DNA of 64,000 bases from Chondrus crispus (taxonomy: Eukaryota > Rhodophyta > Florideophyceae > Gigartinales > Gigartinaceae). The notes beneath the pieces were generated by a model. The model saw nothing but the letters and a program-made list of their open reading frames with translations, did no database searches and was not told the DNA's origin. The first letter of the stretch is position 1; each line of letters opens with the position of its first letter. The stretch covers positions 62,001 through 126,000 of the forward strand of contig NW_005179118.1 of the NCBI RefSeq assembly GCF_000350225.1. Direction: 5' to 3'. Shown in pieces: positions 51,302 through 61,921 of this stretch. A program made the position numbers and the translations under genes.

Positions 51302-53104
51302 ATGGACTTTTCTGCGGGATTCACGCCTACAGACAGGATATCTGACGGCATGTTCGAACAGGAACAGGACGTGGAGGAAGGAACAGAAGGCAGAGGCGAA
51401 GGTGTGGGAATAATTTCGAACGACGTGAGGGTTACCCCGGAATGGGAAATCGAAGATGCAAATGTTGGAGATGGCGACAACGACGCCAATGATGAATCAG
51501 AGTGTGGAAACGATGAAATCAATTTCGAGATAAAATCTGTAGAGATTGCGAGAATATCGGAGAAGTTGCAAGCTATGGCCAGGGCGCGGAATGCCTCGAT
51601 TCGCAAATGCCCGAAGCTCGCGAGCCGAAAGATGACCCCCGGTAGGAAGCGCAAGACATCTCTTGCGTTCTCTGAAAGAGGAGAGGACGCCATTCGTGAG
51701 ACGTGGTATCAAGATCTGCGCTCACTGCAGGGCAGCCACCCCGATTTTTTCACCTCACAGGAGGCGACCCTCGAAGACGAAACGCGAGCGGTAAAAGGCA
51801 AACCAGCATACGCAGCCCTCCCGATTAGCCAGTTTAATAACGGGGACGTGCAAGAGATCTACGTTACGGAATATGACCGCAAGGTCAGGAACGGGGGGAG
51901 CCACAGTAGCTTTTTGCAATTGGTGACCGTTGCGGGGCAGTTTCTCCGCCTGCACATCGTCCTAGGATTCACTGAGGTCAAAAAAAGCTGCAATCCTGGA
52001 TCCCTTTACAGAGCTGTTTGTGACCGCGAGGTGTTGGATATATTTCTGAATTATTACGACGCGAAAGGAGAATGTACCACGGTGATGACCAAGGCACTTC
52101 ATCTCCGAAAAATTTCGGAGTACGCCAAAACTTTCTATTCTGACAAGGACCAGCACCTGTACGCGGAAGCAGAGCGATCCCGAATCAAACTACAAAAGGT
52201 TTACAATACCCAGAAAAGTCTCGGAAGGTCACGCGCCAATCATCGCAAACAGTTAGATGAGCGTGTATTGGAGGGGACCGTATTTTTAGAAGACGATTTC
52301 CGTCGATGCTTCAAAATCGTGAAGCTGGAGCTCGACGGGTTAATTGCTTTTTATGAAAGTGCGAAGCACTCCGAGGGCATCGAACAGGCCGTGGCCAAAC
52401 TGGACTCGAAAGAGATCGTCAGAAAGTGGTCGATGAACTTACTACTGATGCTCATTTTTGCGGCGGCAGGCCAACGTCCACAGGTTTACACCACCTTGCA
52501 GTGCCCAGATGAGAACGAGCTGACGGACATGCAAGATCAGGCTGGGCGGATTCATTTTTTCGAAATGAGAACGACGACAGAAAAGACGAAAAGAACGTTG
52601 GACTTTCCTAATGTCCTTGTGAGCAAATCAGCCTTCAAATATGTTGCATTTCACCAGCAGGTGACGAGACACATCATTGTGAGGAGGACCCAGGTGGACG
52701 AATCAGAGGATTTATCGAAGCCATTGTTGATGCACACCGAGAATGGGGATTTCCTCACGACGTCCCAGGTGACTCGCGTGCTTAAAAATTTCATGAAGTA
52801 TAATTTTCCGGAACTGAAGCATATCACGATGATGTCATTACGGTCGAGTTACGGCACTTTGATGATGGCCGCGTACAAAGACAAACGACTCTTCACCGAC
52901 CTTGAGGAGGACTCGTTTCTGGCCCTTCTCGGCAAAATAATGAACACGTCTGTTGAACAACTTATGACAACGTACGTAGGCATTGATCGCAGTGAGTTTG
53001 AGCAATCAGCGATGGAGCTGAACAAAGTCTTAGACTTGAGTGATGGCCTCGGCCGCCGCGCCGGTCATGACGAAGGACACGTCACGGGAAGCTTTTTGGG
53101 GTAA
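51302..53104 (+). CDS. Putative tyrosine recombinase (Crypton/YR-like), 600 aa
   Basis: Single exon; I take the ATG at 51302 (the 13 residues from 51263 look like non-coding leader). Residues 1-90 are acidic and disordered, then a basic patch (TPGRKRKTS). The middle (about 130-380) is helical, consistent with a core-binding domain. From about 378 a catalytic-like domain follows: box A Arg392 in FAAAGQRPQVYTTL; a candidate beta-hairpin lysine in TTTEKTKRT; box B Arg514 in MSLRSSYGTLM, where the usual HxxR His is Met511; LLGKIMNTSVEQLMTTYVG with Lys545 at the GH position and candidate nucleophile Tyr558. The order and spacing match tyrosine recombinases; the His substitutions are unusual, so activity is uncertain. 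No stops or frameshifts. Could be the gene of a Crypton or DIRS-related element; no ends found. Confidence 0.55.
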   Translation: MDFSAGFTPTDRISDGMFEQEQDVEEGTEGRGEGVGIISNDVRVTPEWEIEDANVGDGDNDANDESECGNDEINFEIKSVEIARISEKLQAMARARNASIRKCPKLASRKMTPGRKRKTSLAFSERGEDAIRETWYQDLRSLQGSHPDFFTSQEATLEDETRAVKGKPAYAALPISQFNNGDVQEIYVTEYDRKVRNGGSHSSFLQLVTVAGQFLRLHIVLGFTEVKKSCNPGSLYRAVCDREVLDIFLNYYDAKGECTTVMTKALHLRKISEYAKTFYSDKDQHLYAEAERSRIKLQKVYNTQKSLGRSRANHRKQLDERVLEGTVFLEDDFRRCFKIVKLELDGLIAFYESAKHSEGIEQAVAKLDSKEIVRKWSMNLLLMLIFAAAGQRPQVYTTLQCPDENELTDMQDQAGRIHFFEMRTTTEKTKRTLDFPNVLVSKSAFKYVAFHQQVTRHIIVRRTQVDESEDLSKPLLMHTENGDFLTTSQVTRVLKNFMKYNFPELKHITMMSLRSSYGTLMMAAYKDKRLFTDLEEDSFLALLGKIMNTSVEQLMTTYVGIDRSEFEQSAMELNKVLDLSDGLGRRAGHDEGHVTGSFLG

Positions 53105-55086
53105 GTCGGAATGGCAGTGACGCGTCTCGTCCCGTCTTGTCCCCGACCCGCCCCGCCCCGCCCCGTCTTTCCATGATCCATATGTGGTCATTCGATTCGA
53201 AAAAGTCTTGCAAAACTACGAAGCGTGAGAGGAGCACCTTGAGTACAACTGTGCAACCCCTTCACATCAACTGTTTTCTGCCAGAGGTCGAAGAAAAACA
53301 TGTTTGCCGTAGATTGCTTTCCTACATCGCAAGATGCGAATAGTAAATGAATCCATCACCACCTGTCACGGCTCGCTCGCTCGCGCCTTTTTCTCACGAA
53401 ACTCCGTCCGCGTGTGTATAAGCAACTCGCCGGACCATGCAACAGCAACAACAAGCTGAACCAAAAAAAACTGTGTCCCCATCCCTCGTGAATCGTATTT
53501 GCATGCGACCGTCGTATAATTCGAGGCGATCTGGCATTTCAATAACAAAGCAAGCATCTGCATCCACGCTTGTGCACAAGGTGATTTAGCCATAGAAGCG
53601 AAGCTAAAAGAGCGGGTGTAAAAGCTGTTCAATGGCGTCGGGGATTAACTGTTCATCAGTGATCGCCAAAAACCGACGGCGACCTGAAAGCATCCCTGAC
53701 GTGTATCACGCCGACCGTCGGGTGTGAGGCAGAAGCCGTCGTCCCAGATGTTGCTGAGCGCACCTTCCCCACCTCCGATGAGCACGCCGTCAACGGCGGG
53801 TTAATGCTAGACGGTCATCTCTGCGGCGGCGGCAAGGCGTCGAGAACGGACAAGGTTTTGCGGGCGAGTGAAGGTACATAATGAGGGGATGTTAGCAGAA
53901 AAGCGGGTAAAACTGATATGATGGGTAGACATGCTAAGAAAGAGAGGCGGGGAACTGCAGCGAGGGGAGAAGCAAGGAGGGGGGATTAGGGGGGCAAGGT
54001 AAACGGAGGTGCGGGCGCGAGGGTCGGGTGTGGGGAAGGTGGGGCGCTGGCGGAGGATCACGTTTGGGTGGTGGGGGCGGGGGATGGGTACCAGGGAGAT
54101 ACGAAGGCAGGGCGGAATGGGTGAGGATGGAGGTTTTTGTTTTTTATTCGTTTCGACAGGACAGAGGGAGGTGACATCGTGGGACGGAGGAGCAAACTTG
54201 GGGAATGGTAGGAAGGGGTCAGGCTGCACGCCAACGCACACACATCTCGCGGATGGGAGCGCCTGGGCGCGCGCTCTCCCTGACGAATATTTCTCTCTCG
54301 CAAGCGGTCCGTGTGCAGCGCGCGGCACAGGCGCTGCGGGATGTGATTTGATTTGTTTCTGTAATAAATTTATTCATATCCATGGATCAGTATTATGAAT
54401 CGGGCATACGTGCCACGCCGCGTGGGCGTGTGGCAAGTGAACCGCCGGCGGTGCTTTGCTCAAAACTCAAGAGTGCAGAATCAGAGTTTTCTAGTCAGTT
54501 GATCAAGTGGCCAGAGAAGCTCGGGGACAACTCTATCAAGTTTTATTATCGTAGGAAGGAACCGTTTTCAACTGGAATTGAAAGCTGCGACGTTATTGAA
54601 GGGGAAGTCGGCATGTGTAGGTAGTCATCTGGTTTTCCGAACTTACTGTAAGTAGAATATGACGCAATGCTAACCGCAAGATGTGTTCTGTACAAGTAAA
54701 GATTTGCTGGAGTGATCTGAGTGCTAATTTTATTTGTAGCGGGAAAGTTGCGGCTTAAGATGCTGTGGAGCACTCTCCGCGACAGCCATCCTCAATAAAA
54801 AAATTCGCCCCCCGAGGTCATGGGTAAATCATTCGTGTGATGTGTGATGTCTCAATCTTTGAAAAGGGCAAGGCCTTCCCCTTTCGTCATTCTTCCCTGT
54901 GCTGCTCTGAACGTTAACCTTTGTTTTGCAGGAAAGGCCGCGTATCCTTTGTGGGGGTCTGATTGGGCACGCAAAAAGTTTGCACCCTGTTTTAGGGCTT
55001 TGTTTTTTTCGGCCGGTGATGGTGCTCCGGCAAAGAGCTGTTATGGCTGAAACGGCAGGGAGAGGGATCAGAGTCAATTGGGATCA
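53105..55086. other. No confident gene
   Basis: Includes a CCCCG-rich stretch at 53146-53165, a G-rich stretch at 53940-54120 with one GGGATTAGGGG word, and a plus frame 54382-54624 (80 codons, MDQYYESGIRATPRG, FYYRRKEPFSTGI) without known relatives. AATAAA-like words near 54797 could be a polyadenylation signal for nothing that I can identify. Confidence 0.3.
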
Positions 55087-57245
55087 AGGGGGGGGAGGTG
55101 GGGGGGCGCAGCGGCCGCGAGGAAGGGCGCGGCTCTACAGCGCTGGGAGGGGCCGGCTGTGGACGCGGAGTCGTGCGGTGTGACGCGCACGTGTTGACAG
55201 CACGAGCGCGAGTCATAGGCTCACGGCACAGCGGGCGTCACGGGGTGGGGCGCGAATTTTGCGTTTTCGTGGGAGAGGCGTCGGACACCAGCGACGGCGT
55301 CGGTCACCTTTATAATAATATTAAAAACATCAATAAATGTTGCAGATTTCAATTGTATGTCGCCAATTTTTACAGCATACATCTACTTTACGGCGCGGGG
55401 GGATTCCGATGGAAATGGTTAAGTTTTTCTACGACCTAGCTCTGAAAGCCGTGGCAGCCCCGGAGTGTGCGTGCGTGGGAGTTCCAGTCCGAGATCGACG
55501 AAACCTGCCGCAACAGCGTGTTCACACAAGACAATGGGTACCTGTCAAAACAACTGGCGGAGATCGTGGCCAAGGATTTGCTCCTCCCCCCGGCGGAGAG
55601 GCTCTTCTGCTCGCTGGAGCGGCGCGAAGACCTCCCCGTGCTGCGGGAGCTGCAGCGCAAGGGCGTGGCTGAGGCATGAGGCGTGACACTGTCGAGAGTC
55701 GGAAACATCACGCAAGAAGGCTGGGCGGGGTCGGACTTCCCCTCCGACGAGACAATGCGCTACGACCGGGACCAAGCGCGCATGTGCGAAGAGTTTGAGG
55801 AAAAGATGGACGCCAACGGTTTATGGCTACCAGCGACGACGCTCTCGGCGTACGTGGTGGGAATCTGTCATCAGATCTATCTGATCGGTGGGAAGACTGA
55901 GGCGGCGGCGGGGATCCTGCGGCAGCATGTGCGGATGTCATACGTGGCGGCGCGGTGCAAGCGGATGGACGGGGACCGCGTGCGGGTGCCGGCGTCCTAC
56001 GTCGAGGGGTACATGACGCGTGCGCACGTGGCGCCGAAGAAGATGGGGACCGGGCCACGGTCGGCCATGGTGGCTGGGTTCCCGGCGATCACGGACGTCT
56101 GGGAGATGGTCAGGAGCAGCGAGCACTTCTTCCCGGAGCTGGTCAGGCGGATGGCGTCGGTGAACTCGTGCGGGAAGGCATGGTGGGTGACGTGGAACAG
56201 CACGGGGGTTCGGGCGGAGGACATGCAGGACGTGGTGGGGCGCAACGCGTCGCTGCACGCGTACAGCGAGTTTTACGGGGGGAGGGGGAAGGAGGGCGTG
56301 GCGGGGGGCGCGCGCAACTGTAGTGCCGGGTTTCGCAACGTGAGCAGGCTCGTGCAGGCGGAGGACCCGAGGCTGTATTGCTGTTCGAGTACATGCGTGG
56401 TCGGCGGGGAGAGCCCGGTTTAGAGGGCGGTCGCTAACGAGATGTGCTGCATGTGCTGCAATGAGAAGGAGTGCAATGCCGACGACCTTGCGCAGGTGGT
56501 GCAGGCGCAGGCTTACGGGTTTGACTACGGGAGAGAGTCATCCGTTGCGAATGTTTGGTGAGAGGACCCGGAGGGACGTGAGGAGGAGGGCATTACAATA
56601 TTATTTCCTGGAAATGCAGAGAGTCAACGCAAACGGTTTAGGGGTGACGAGAGAAAGCCGGGCGTGAGCACAGAAACGAGGGAGAGAGCCGCGCCATCTT
56701 TCCAAATGATAAGCCTCGAGTATTCAGTCGCCTCTCGGGCACTGCAGCTGTTCATCTTTCATGAAATGAAGTAGCACAAAAAGTATTTTGTTGCCGATTG
56801 CGACTTCCTTCTGAGTTCTATAGAGAAGCCACCTCGTTCACGCTTTGCCTTCCAACCTTTCGCTCTGCAGAGCTTGTTTTTGCAAGTTTAGAAACCCAGC
56901 GATTTGCCGCGAAGCAAGAGACGCCGCAATGGGCTTCATGCACTTTTCACGCAGTCTCTCCATTTCACTCGCCCTCTGTGGCTCTTTGATTGTCGTCGCG
57001 AACGGGATGGATGCATGTGTAAACTCGACGTCCCTCTCCTCCGTGGTCGAGGAATCGTACATGAACCACGTCGACCTTATCCGCCAAGGGGAGAGGGGGA
57101 CGCACACCGTCTTTCAGCCCACAACTGCAGCTCTGTACCCATTCCCCAGTACAGTATACTGTAGTCATGCATTCTATTTTAATTCCGTTTAGCAATACAG
57201 CCACCGTTTCGGAAACCGCTACGCGCTAATACTGTAGTAATCACC
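55087..57245 (+). mobile_element. Transposon-like unit with an internal frame (partner deleted copy at 63522)
   Basis: Both ends recur, joined together, at 63522-64000. The left block (about 55110-55403: GCGCAGCGGCCGCG, GTGTGACGCGCACGTGTTGA, AATTTTGCGTTTTCGTG, TTTCAATTGTATGTCGCC) and right block (about 57084-57245: GAGAGGGGGACGCACACC, CCAGTACAGTATACTGTAG, CAATACAGCCACCGTTTCGG) match a single 480-bp sequence there. The intervening 1.68 kb, carrying the frame, is absent from that copy. Terminal inverted repeats are not evident and the outer limits are not fixed, so the class is unknown. Confidence 0.75.
55409..56561 (+). pseudogene. Internal ORF of the transposon-like unit, broken, unknown family
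   Basis: Starts at ATG 55409 (MEMVKFFYDLALKAVAAPEC), six bases after the deletion junction of the short copy. A TGCG duplication near 55466 shifts the frame into WEFQSEIDETCRNSVFTQD. TGA at 55677-55679 and TAG at 56421-56423 interrupt the same frame, which resumes each time: TLSRVGNITQEGW, FEEKMDANGLWLPATTLS, YVEGYMTRAHVAPKKMG, FFPELVRRMASVNSCGKAWW, and after the second stop a cysteine cluster NEMCCMCCNEKEC; it ends at 56559-56561. I see no DDE, Rep or reverse-transcriptase signature. About 380 codons in total. Its GC content is far above that of the flanks. Confidence 0.55.
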
Positions 57246-58525
57246 TTTTGCATTTCTCTTCAGCCTATAAATTACGACAGTTAGAAACCTGTCGCGGGAG
57301 GTCCACGTTTTAAAATATAATTAAAATGCAGAGTACGTACAGAGAAAACATATCAGCTATCATAAGCCGCCATAGCCACGCTTAGTAGGGCCAATTGACG
57401 TTCACTGCATGAACCATCTCGTCTGACGACAAATATAAAACTAAAACATAGATTCATTTTGGTATAAGCTACCCTTCGAAAGGTACGGGTGTGCATCCAA
57501 ACAAAGGATTTCACGGGGATGTCAGAATTCTCATATTCGGGTACAAAAATCGTTATAAAAATCTGCACTATGTAGAGACATCAAAAAACTGTAATCAGAT
57601 TACATTCGTTATTAAAAATAGACTCATTCCCACTTTAAAATAACTCTCCGAACTGTACCACTATCAATAGCATAGTTGTCAAATATGACAGGATGTGACG
57701 TATTTCAAATGTACGCATCGTGAGAGACCCTCAATCACAAAGTTCACAGTCACGAAGACGTTTAGCAATAGTTGTCCTACGAACTACAAAAACTTACAGA
57801 CCTCTTGCAACTACAGTGCTCCTCTCGATACATTTAACGTTTACGCGCTGCATCGTACTAAAAATAGATTTATCTGTAAAGGTCAATCCATTAGTGACGA
57901 AGCAACTTCAGTGCATCTCACGATAAAGCTAACGGTAATGAATGGAATTCGACCAAACATGTATGTATCTTTATAGACCAATGAATCTAGTAAGAAACAA
58001 ATCAGTAGCAAAGATCATGTTTAATCGTGAACAAATCAGCATAAATTGATCTTGTGATATTCCCAGCCAGGTTTTGAGGGATTCAGGATTATAAATTTAG
58101 TGAACGTTGAATCCGCAAAAATGAACTGTTCTTTATTTCGAGATGAGTAACGTCAAAATCGTGGCAGAATTTTAAAAGCTGCAAATTCAATGCACCTCTC
58201 GACATATACAATCATTCCTTATAGATCAATCAAGATACAAAGAAGCAAATTCCATGCACCTCTCGACATAGCCAAATTATATATGCTGCATCAGCCTAAT
58301 AATATAAATTTACACCATCGCGTTAGGCCCTGGACGCGATGAAAATGACTGCAAGTTGCATGGCATCTGGTTGACTAGAACGGATATTTCTTGAAAATTG
58401 GAGGTTACGGGAGCGCATCACCGAATATGGGTACAGTATGAGGATCTGGACTTGTATGGCCACTTTCATAGATTTAGGGACACATCGGCGCACCCTATTC
58501 GGCAGCAGCTCTGACGAGTATCATA
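57246..58525. other. No supported gene
   Basis: AT-rich, with two near copies of CAAATTC.ATGCACCTCTCGACATA (58184-58205 and 58244-58270). Nothing coding. Confidence 0.4.
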
Positions 58526-58527
58526 CG

Positions 58528-58655
58528 TGAAAATAGCTAGTCCCACGATAAAAGCTAATCCCACGATAAAAGCTAATCCCACGATAAAGGCTAATCCCAC
58601 GATAAAGGCTAATTCCATGATAAAGGCTAATCCCACGATAAAGGCTAATCCCAGT
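58528..58655. repeat. 18-bp minisatellite, about seven units
   Basis: Units of GCTAATCCCACGATAAAA/G, with one variant ATTCCATGATAAAG. Long minus frame there is the repeat read through (YRGISLYHGIS). Confidence 0.95.
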
Positions 58656-59035
58656 TAGTCCCGTTGATCTCCCTACTCCCTTGACTGTATATAATCGCCG
58701 TAAAATGTAGGCATCATCTCTCATCTACCTCTCGCTACCCCCCCACCCACACATATGAAACGAGAGTCTGTTATGAGTGGGTGTGTGGCACCAGCCGATG
58801 CAAGGTTGGTAGACCAGATTGTCCTCCCATCTGACTATTGCGGAGACAGTCAAGTCGGCATGGATTCCAGGGGTGAAGTGTATGGATGTCAGGTGGAGCG
58901 GTACGGGGCGAAAGTAACAGTTTTCACGCAATCTGCTGAGAAGAAGACGAAGCTAGTTCGATTAGGAGGCGAGTTCGAACCGGAGATCCAGGGGCCAGGG
59001 GACATTGAACTACGCAGGACAGAAGGGGTGGGCGT

Positions 59036-59860
59036 ATGGGGGCATATTTTCGGATGTGCATTGGAAGTGTAACATCCAAAGTGACTGGAGAAAGACCGAG
59101 CGTGACGACAGCCACCTGCGCAACTTTCTGTGTGAGGAAGAGGTTTGTGATTGTCGGATACGAAGACGGGACGTTAAGGCTGTGGAGTACATCGGAGAGG
59201 AAAGTACTGAGAATTTTCTGCGGTCATAGGTCGGGAGTGAGTTGCGTTGCGATGAGTTGTGACGGACGACGTGTGGTATCTATAGACAGGGACGTGCGGG
59301 TGTGGGACGTGGAGACTGGAGCACAAGTCGGGGAGGCATTAGTTGGATACACGTGTGGTGTGATAAGCGTTGCGATTAGTGGGGACGGAAGACGTGTGGT
59401 ATCTGGATCGTTGGACAAGAGCGTGCGGGTTTTGGACGTGGAGACGAGAGCACAAGTCGGGGGCCCGTTAGTTGGTCACACGCATCTCGTAGCTACCGTT
59501 GCGATTAGTTGGGACGGAAGACGTGTGGTATCTGGATCGTGGGACAAGAGCGTGCGGGTTTGGGACGTGGAGACGGGAGCACAAGTCGGGGGCCCGTTAG
59601 TTGGACACACGCATTTCGTGGCTAGCGTTGCGATAAGTGGGGACGGAAAACGTGTGGTATCTGGATCGTGGGACAAGAGCGTGCGGGTTTGGGACGTGGA
59701 GACAGGAGCACAAGTCGGGGGCCCGTTCGCTGGACACACGCATGTCGTGGCTAGCGTTGCGATAAGTGGGGACGGAAGACGTGTGGTATCGGGATCGTGG
59801 GACAAGAGCGTGCGGGTTTGGGAGGTGGAGACGGGAGCACACTTGATACAGGGAGGGTAG
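59036..59860 (+). CDS. WD40-repeat protein with near-identical 43-aa blades
   Basis: 274 codons. An N-terminal blade (FVIVGYEDGTLRLWSTSERK) and a second one (VVSIDRDVRVWDVETGAQ) are followed by four near-identical blades (VAISGDGRRVVSGSWDKSVR, VWDVETGAQVGGPLVGHTH). The DNA period is exactly 129 bp (matching words at 59372, 59501, 59630 and 59759). Six blades are present and the frame ends in VWEVETGAHLIQGG, one blade short of a usual seven-bladed propeller. Such highly identical WD blades resemble those of fungal and bacterial STAND/NLR-type receptors, but no NACHT or NB-ARC domain is seen here. Upstream frames (58755-59072, VLPSDYCGDSQVGMDSRGE) may be a frameshifted N-terminus. A scaffold or recognition role is inference. 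Confidence 0.85.
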   Translation: MGAYFRMCIGSVTSKVTGERPSVTTATCATFCVRKRFVIVGYEDGTLRLWSTSERKVLRIFCGHRSGVSCVAMSCDGRRVVSIDRDVRVWDVETGAQVGEALVGYTCGVISVAISGDGRRVVSGSLDKSVRVLDVETRAQVGGPLVGHTHLVATVAISWDGRRVVSGSWDKSVRVWDVETGAQVGGPLVGHTHFVASVAISGDGKRVVSGSWDKSVRVWDVETGAQVGGPFAGHTHVVASVAISGDGRRVVSGSWDKSVRVWEVETGAHLIQGG

Positions 59861-60465
59861 AGGATTGGCAAGAAATCATGAGTCGGTTCCTGTGAATGGC
59901 AGACTTGGGGACTGCTTTTCGCGCAGGAGGAACATTCTAAATGTTTTCAAGGGAGGGAGGAATTGTCCAAAGGCGAGAGGATGGGTCTGAGGCTGTCTTG
60001 TGTCAATTGGAGACTACAGTAAACTAAATCACTGATATGGCACGGTCATGTAGTTGCAGTTGCATTGTTTTGTTATATGATTGTTTCCATGTAGAGAGCC
60101 GTCTGAATTGCGAAAAGACATCAAAAGCATGTCGATGAGTTCGAGAACAGTAACGCCATCGGTGTATTTTCCACCCTGAGCAACTCATGCCGCCTTGTCC
60201 TCAACTAACTTATTGTAAACCCCAACTAACTCGTAGTCAATGCCAGACATCATCCCGCACCTTCAACACGCACCGCACCAGCAGGCATCTATGTTATCCC
60301 AAGCCATGGCACAGGAGCTTGCGAAAAGAAAGAAGAAAGAGCACTACTAAAAAATTGAGAACGCGTACGCATGCCTGTTAGCAATTCTCAATGAAGAGTT
60401 GAGGGGATTTCAAGACTGTACGCTAATCCTGCGACATCAACTCATCGAATTTGCTTGGCCCCCTT
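59861..60465. other. No supported gene
   Basis: After the WD40 stop, the plus strand has only short frames. I see no continuing WD blade. Confidence 0.4.
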
Positions 60466-61005
60466 TTATGTTGATGGGCATAACTCGCTGTAAATCGTAT
60501 GAGAGGTAACGTTTCGTTTATTGAGGAAGACTTTGACTGACAGACGCCAAACAGGCGAGACGAAGACTACGGCGAGGAGGCGTCGTTGCGCGCCCAAGAT
60601 CTTGCGGTAGTTCTTGAGGGGTTTGGCCACGGAGAGTAGAGGTGGGTGGATCCCTGCAGGACGCAGTGGGGGGCACGTCACGAAAGGCGGAGACGACTGG
60701 CCTACTGGCGCCGGCGATTTGCTCGGAGGGGAGGCCAAACTGGAGCTGCGGGTGCGGGTGGAGACCGCGCTGCCCTCCTGTGCGGGCTGCGGAGCACGGT
60801 GCGACAGGTGGGACTCGGGGATAGGGTGCGTCCCGTCATCTTCGGAGTCGTAGAGGGGGACGTCGGAGTCTGAGTGCAGCGACAGAAATGCGGCGCGTAC
60901 TTCGGCAGAGCGGATTAGGATTGGTGGTGGGTTGAAGTCGATCTCCGGAGATGAAGGCGGGGTGACCGAGGGAGTGATGGAGAGCTGTGAGGACGAAGAC
61001 ATCAT
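60466..61005 (-). CDS. Possible disordered protein (179 codons), unknown
   Basis: Minus frame beginning MMSSSSQLSITPSVTPPSSP, with an acidic patch (DSDVPLYDSEDDGTHPIPE), a serine/proline linker, then a basic, more hydrophobic C-terminus (KNYRKILGAQRRLLAVVF). An overlapping minus frame (61132-60836, MDASGNEEFPRKRLRSSAFK) could be its upstream part after a frame change. No family match; low-complexity composition makes this weak. Confidence 0.25.
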   Translation of the reverse strand: MMSSSSQLSITPSVTPPSSPEIDFNPPPILIRSAEVRAAFLSLHSDSDVPLYDSEDDGTHPIPESHLSHRAPQPAQEGSAVSTRTRSSSLASPPSKSPAPVGQSSPPFVTCPPLRPAGIHPPLLSVAKPLKNYRKILGAQRRLLAVVFVSPVWRLSVKVFLNKRNVTSHTIYSELCPST

Positions 61006-61921
61006 CCGGGAAGAGAGCAGGGGTCTTCCAGTAAGAAGGGTGGGAGGAGGGGATGATACCAGTCACGCTCGCCTTGAAAGCTGAGCTTCGAAGACGTTTA
61101 CGAGGAAATTCTTCGTTCCCAGAGGCGTCCAACGCGAATCAAGGAGCAAAGAAGACCGTGAGTGAGTCAAGTACTGGAAATTTGTGGCGAGTTGCCGCTT
61201 GCCCTGAACGCGGAGGGGAATGAGCAAGAGTGGAAAGGATTCAGGTGAGAGCAGTATTCAGGCGGGATTAGGTAGGGTGAGGGATTAAGATGAAAGTGGG
61301 TTTAAGGGATTCGGTGAGAGTGGGAGTAGGGCGATTAGAGCGATTATTGGGATTAAGGGATTCGGTGATCGGGTAGATTGTTTTGAAGGATTAAAGTGGG
61401 AATGATGCCGCCGTTAGAAGAGTCTGCTGGAGATTGGTTTGAAGGATGGAAGGGGTTGAGGTGGAGGGTGAGGGTGAGGAAGATGGTGAGGGTGGGGGTG
61501 AGGGTGGGGGTGAGCTTGACGATGAGCATGAGCGTGGGGAGGAGCATGGCGAGAGGAGGGCAGCGGCGCAAGGCTGCGAGATCATTGAGGTTGAGAGAGA
61601 GCAGAGCTGTGATTGCGAAGACGACGACGGGCACGAAGAAAGGTGACGAAGGTGCGCGTCGGTCTTAAGGTTAATCTCAGTGAGACCGAGTAAATTATCG
61701 CAGATGTCTTGGGGACTGAGGTATTTGGGCATTCTGTTGCGGGGGAGGTGCTCGTGGGATCCTTCTGTCCCTTGACAAAATTCAAGGCGGATTGGTCCAT
61801 CCCACGACCTTAATAGAAGGATCTGGGCGAGCGTTTGAGCCTTTTTGCAGATTCTTTACTCTTCGCCACATCTCCCCAATGAAGCTTCTGCTCAGGGGGG
61901 GGGGGGAGGGAGGGGGGGGTT
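61006..61921. other. G-rich repeats; no supported gene
   Basis: A GGGATTAG/GGGATTCGGTG tract (61262-61372) like that at 49.63 kb, then GGTGAGGGTGGGGGTGAG-type repeats (61460-61520). A poly-G run lies at 61893-61918 just before the dispersed repeat. Confidence 0.7.

Noticed and set aside
55955..56394. 122-codon plus frame and several minus frames in the transposon-like unit
   Set aside because: Alternative frames of the same GC-rich coding stretch; the chosen frame resumes after each stop with normal composition.
58521..58724. 67-codon minus frame of GISLY repeats
   Set aside because: Translation of the 18-bp minisatellite.
58755..59072. Separate 105-codon gene before the WD40 gene
   Set aside because: It overlaps the WD40 frame and shows no motif; more likely a frameshifted extension or chance.
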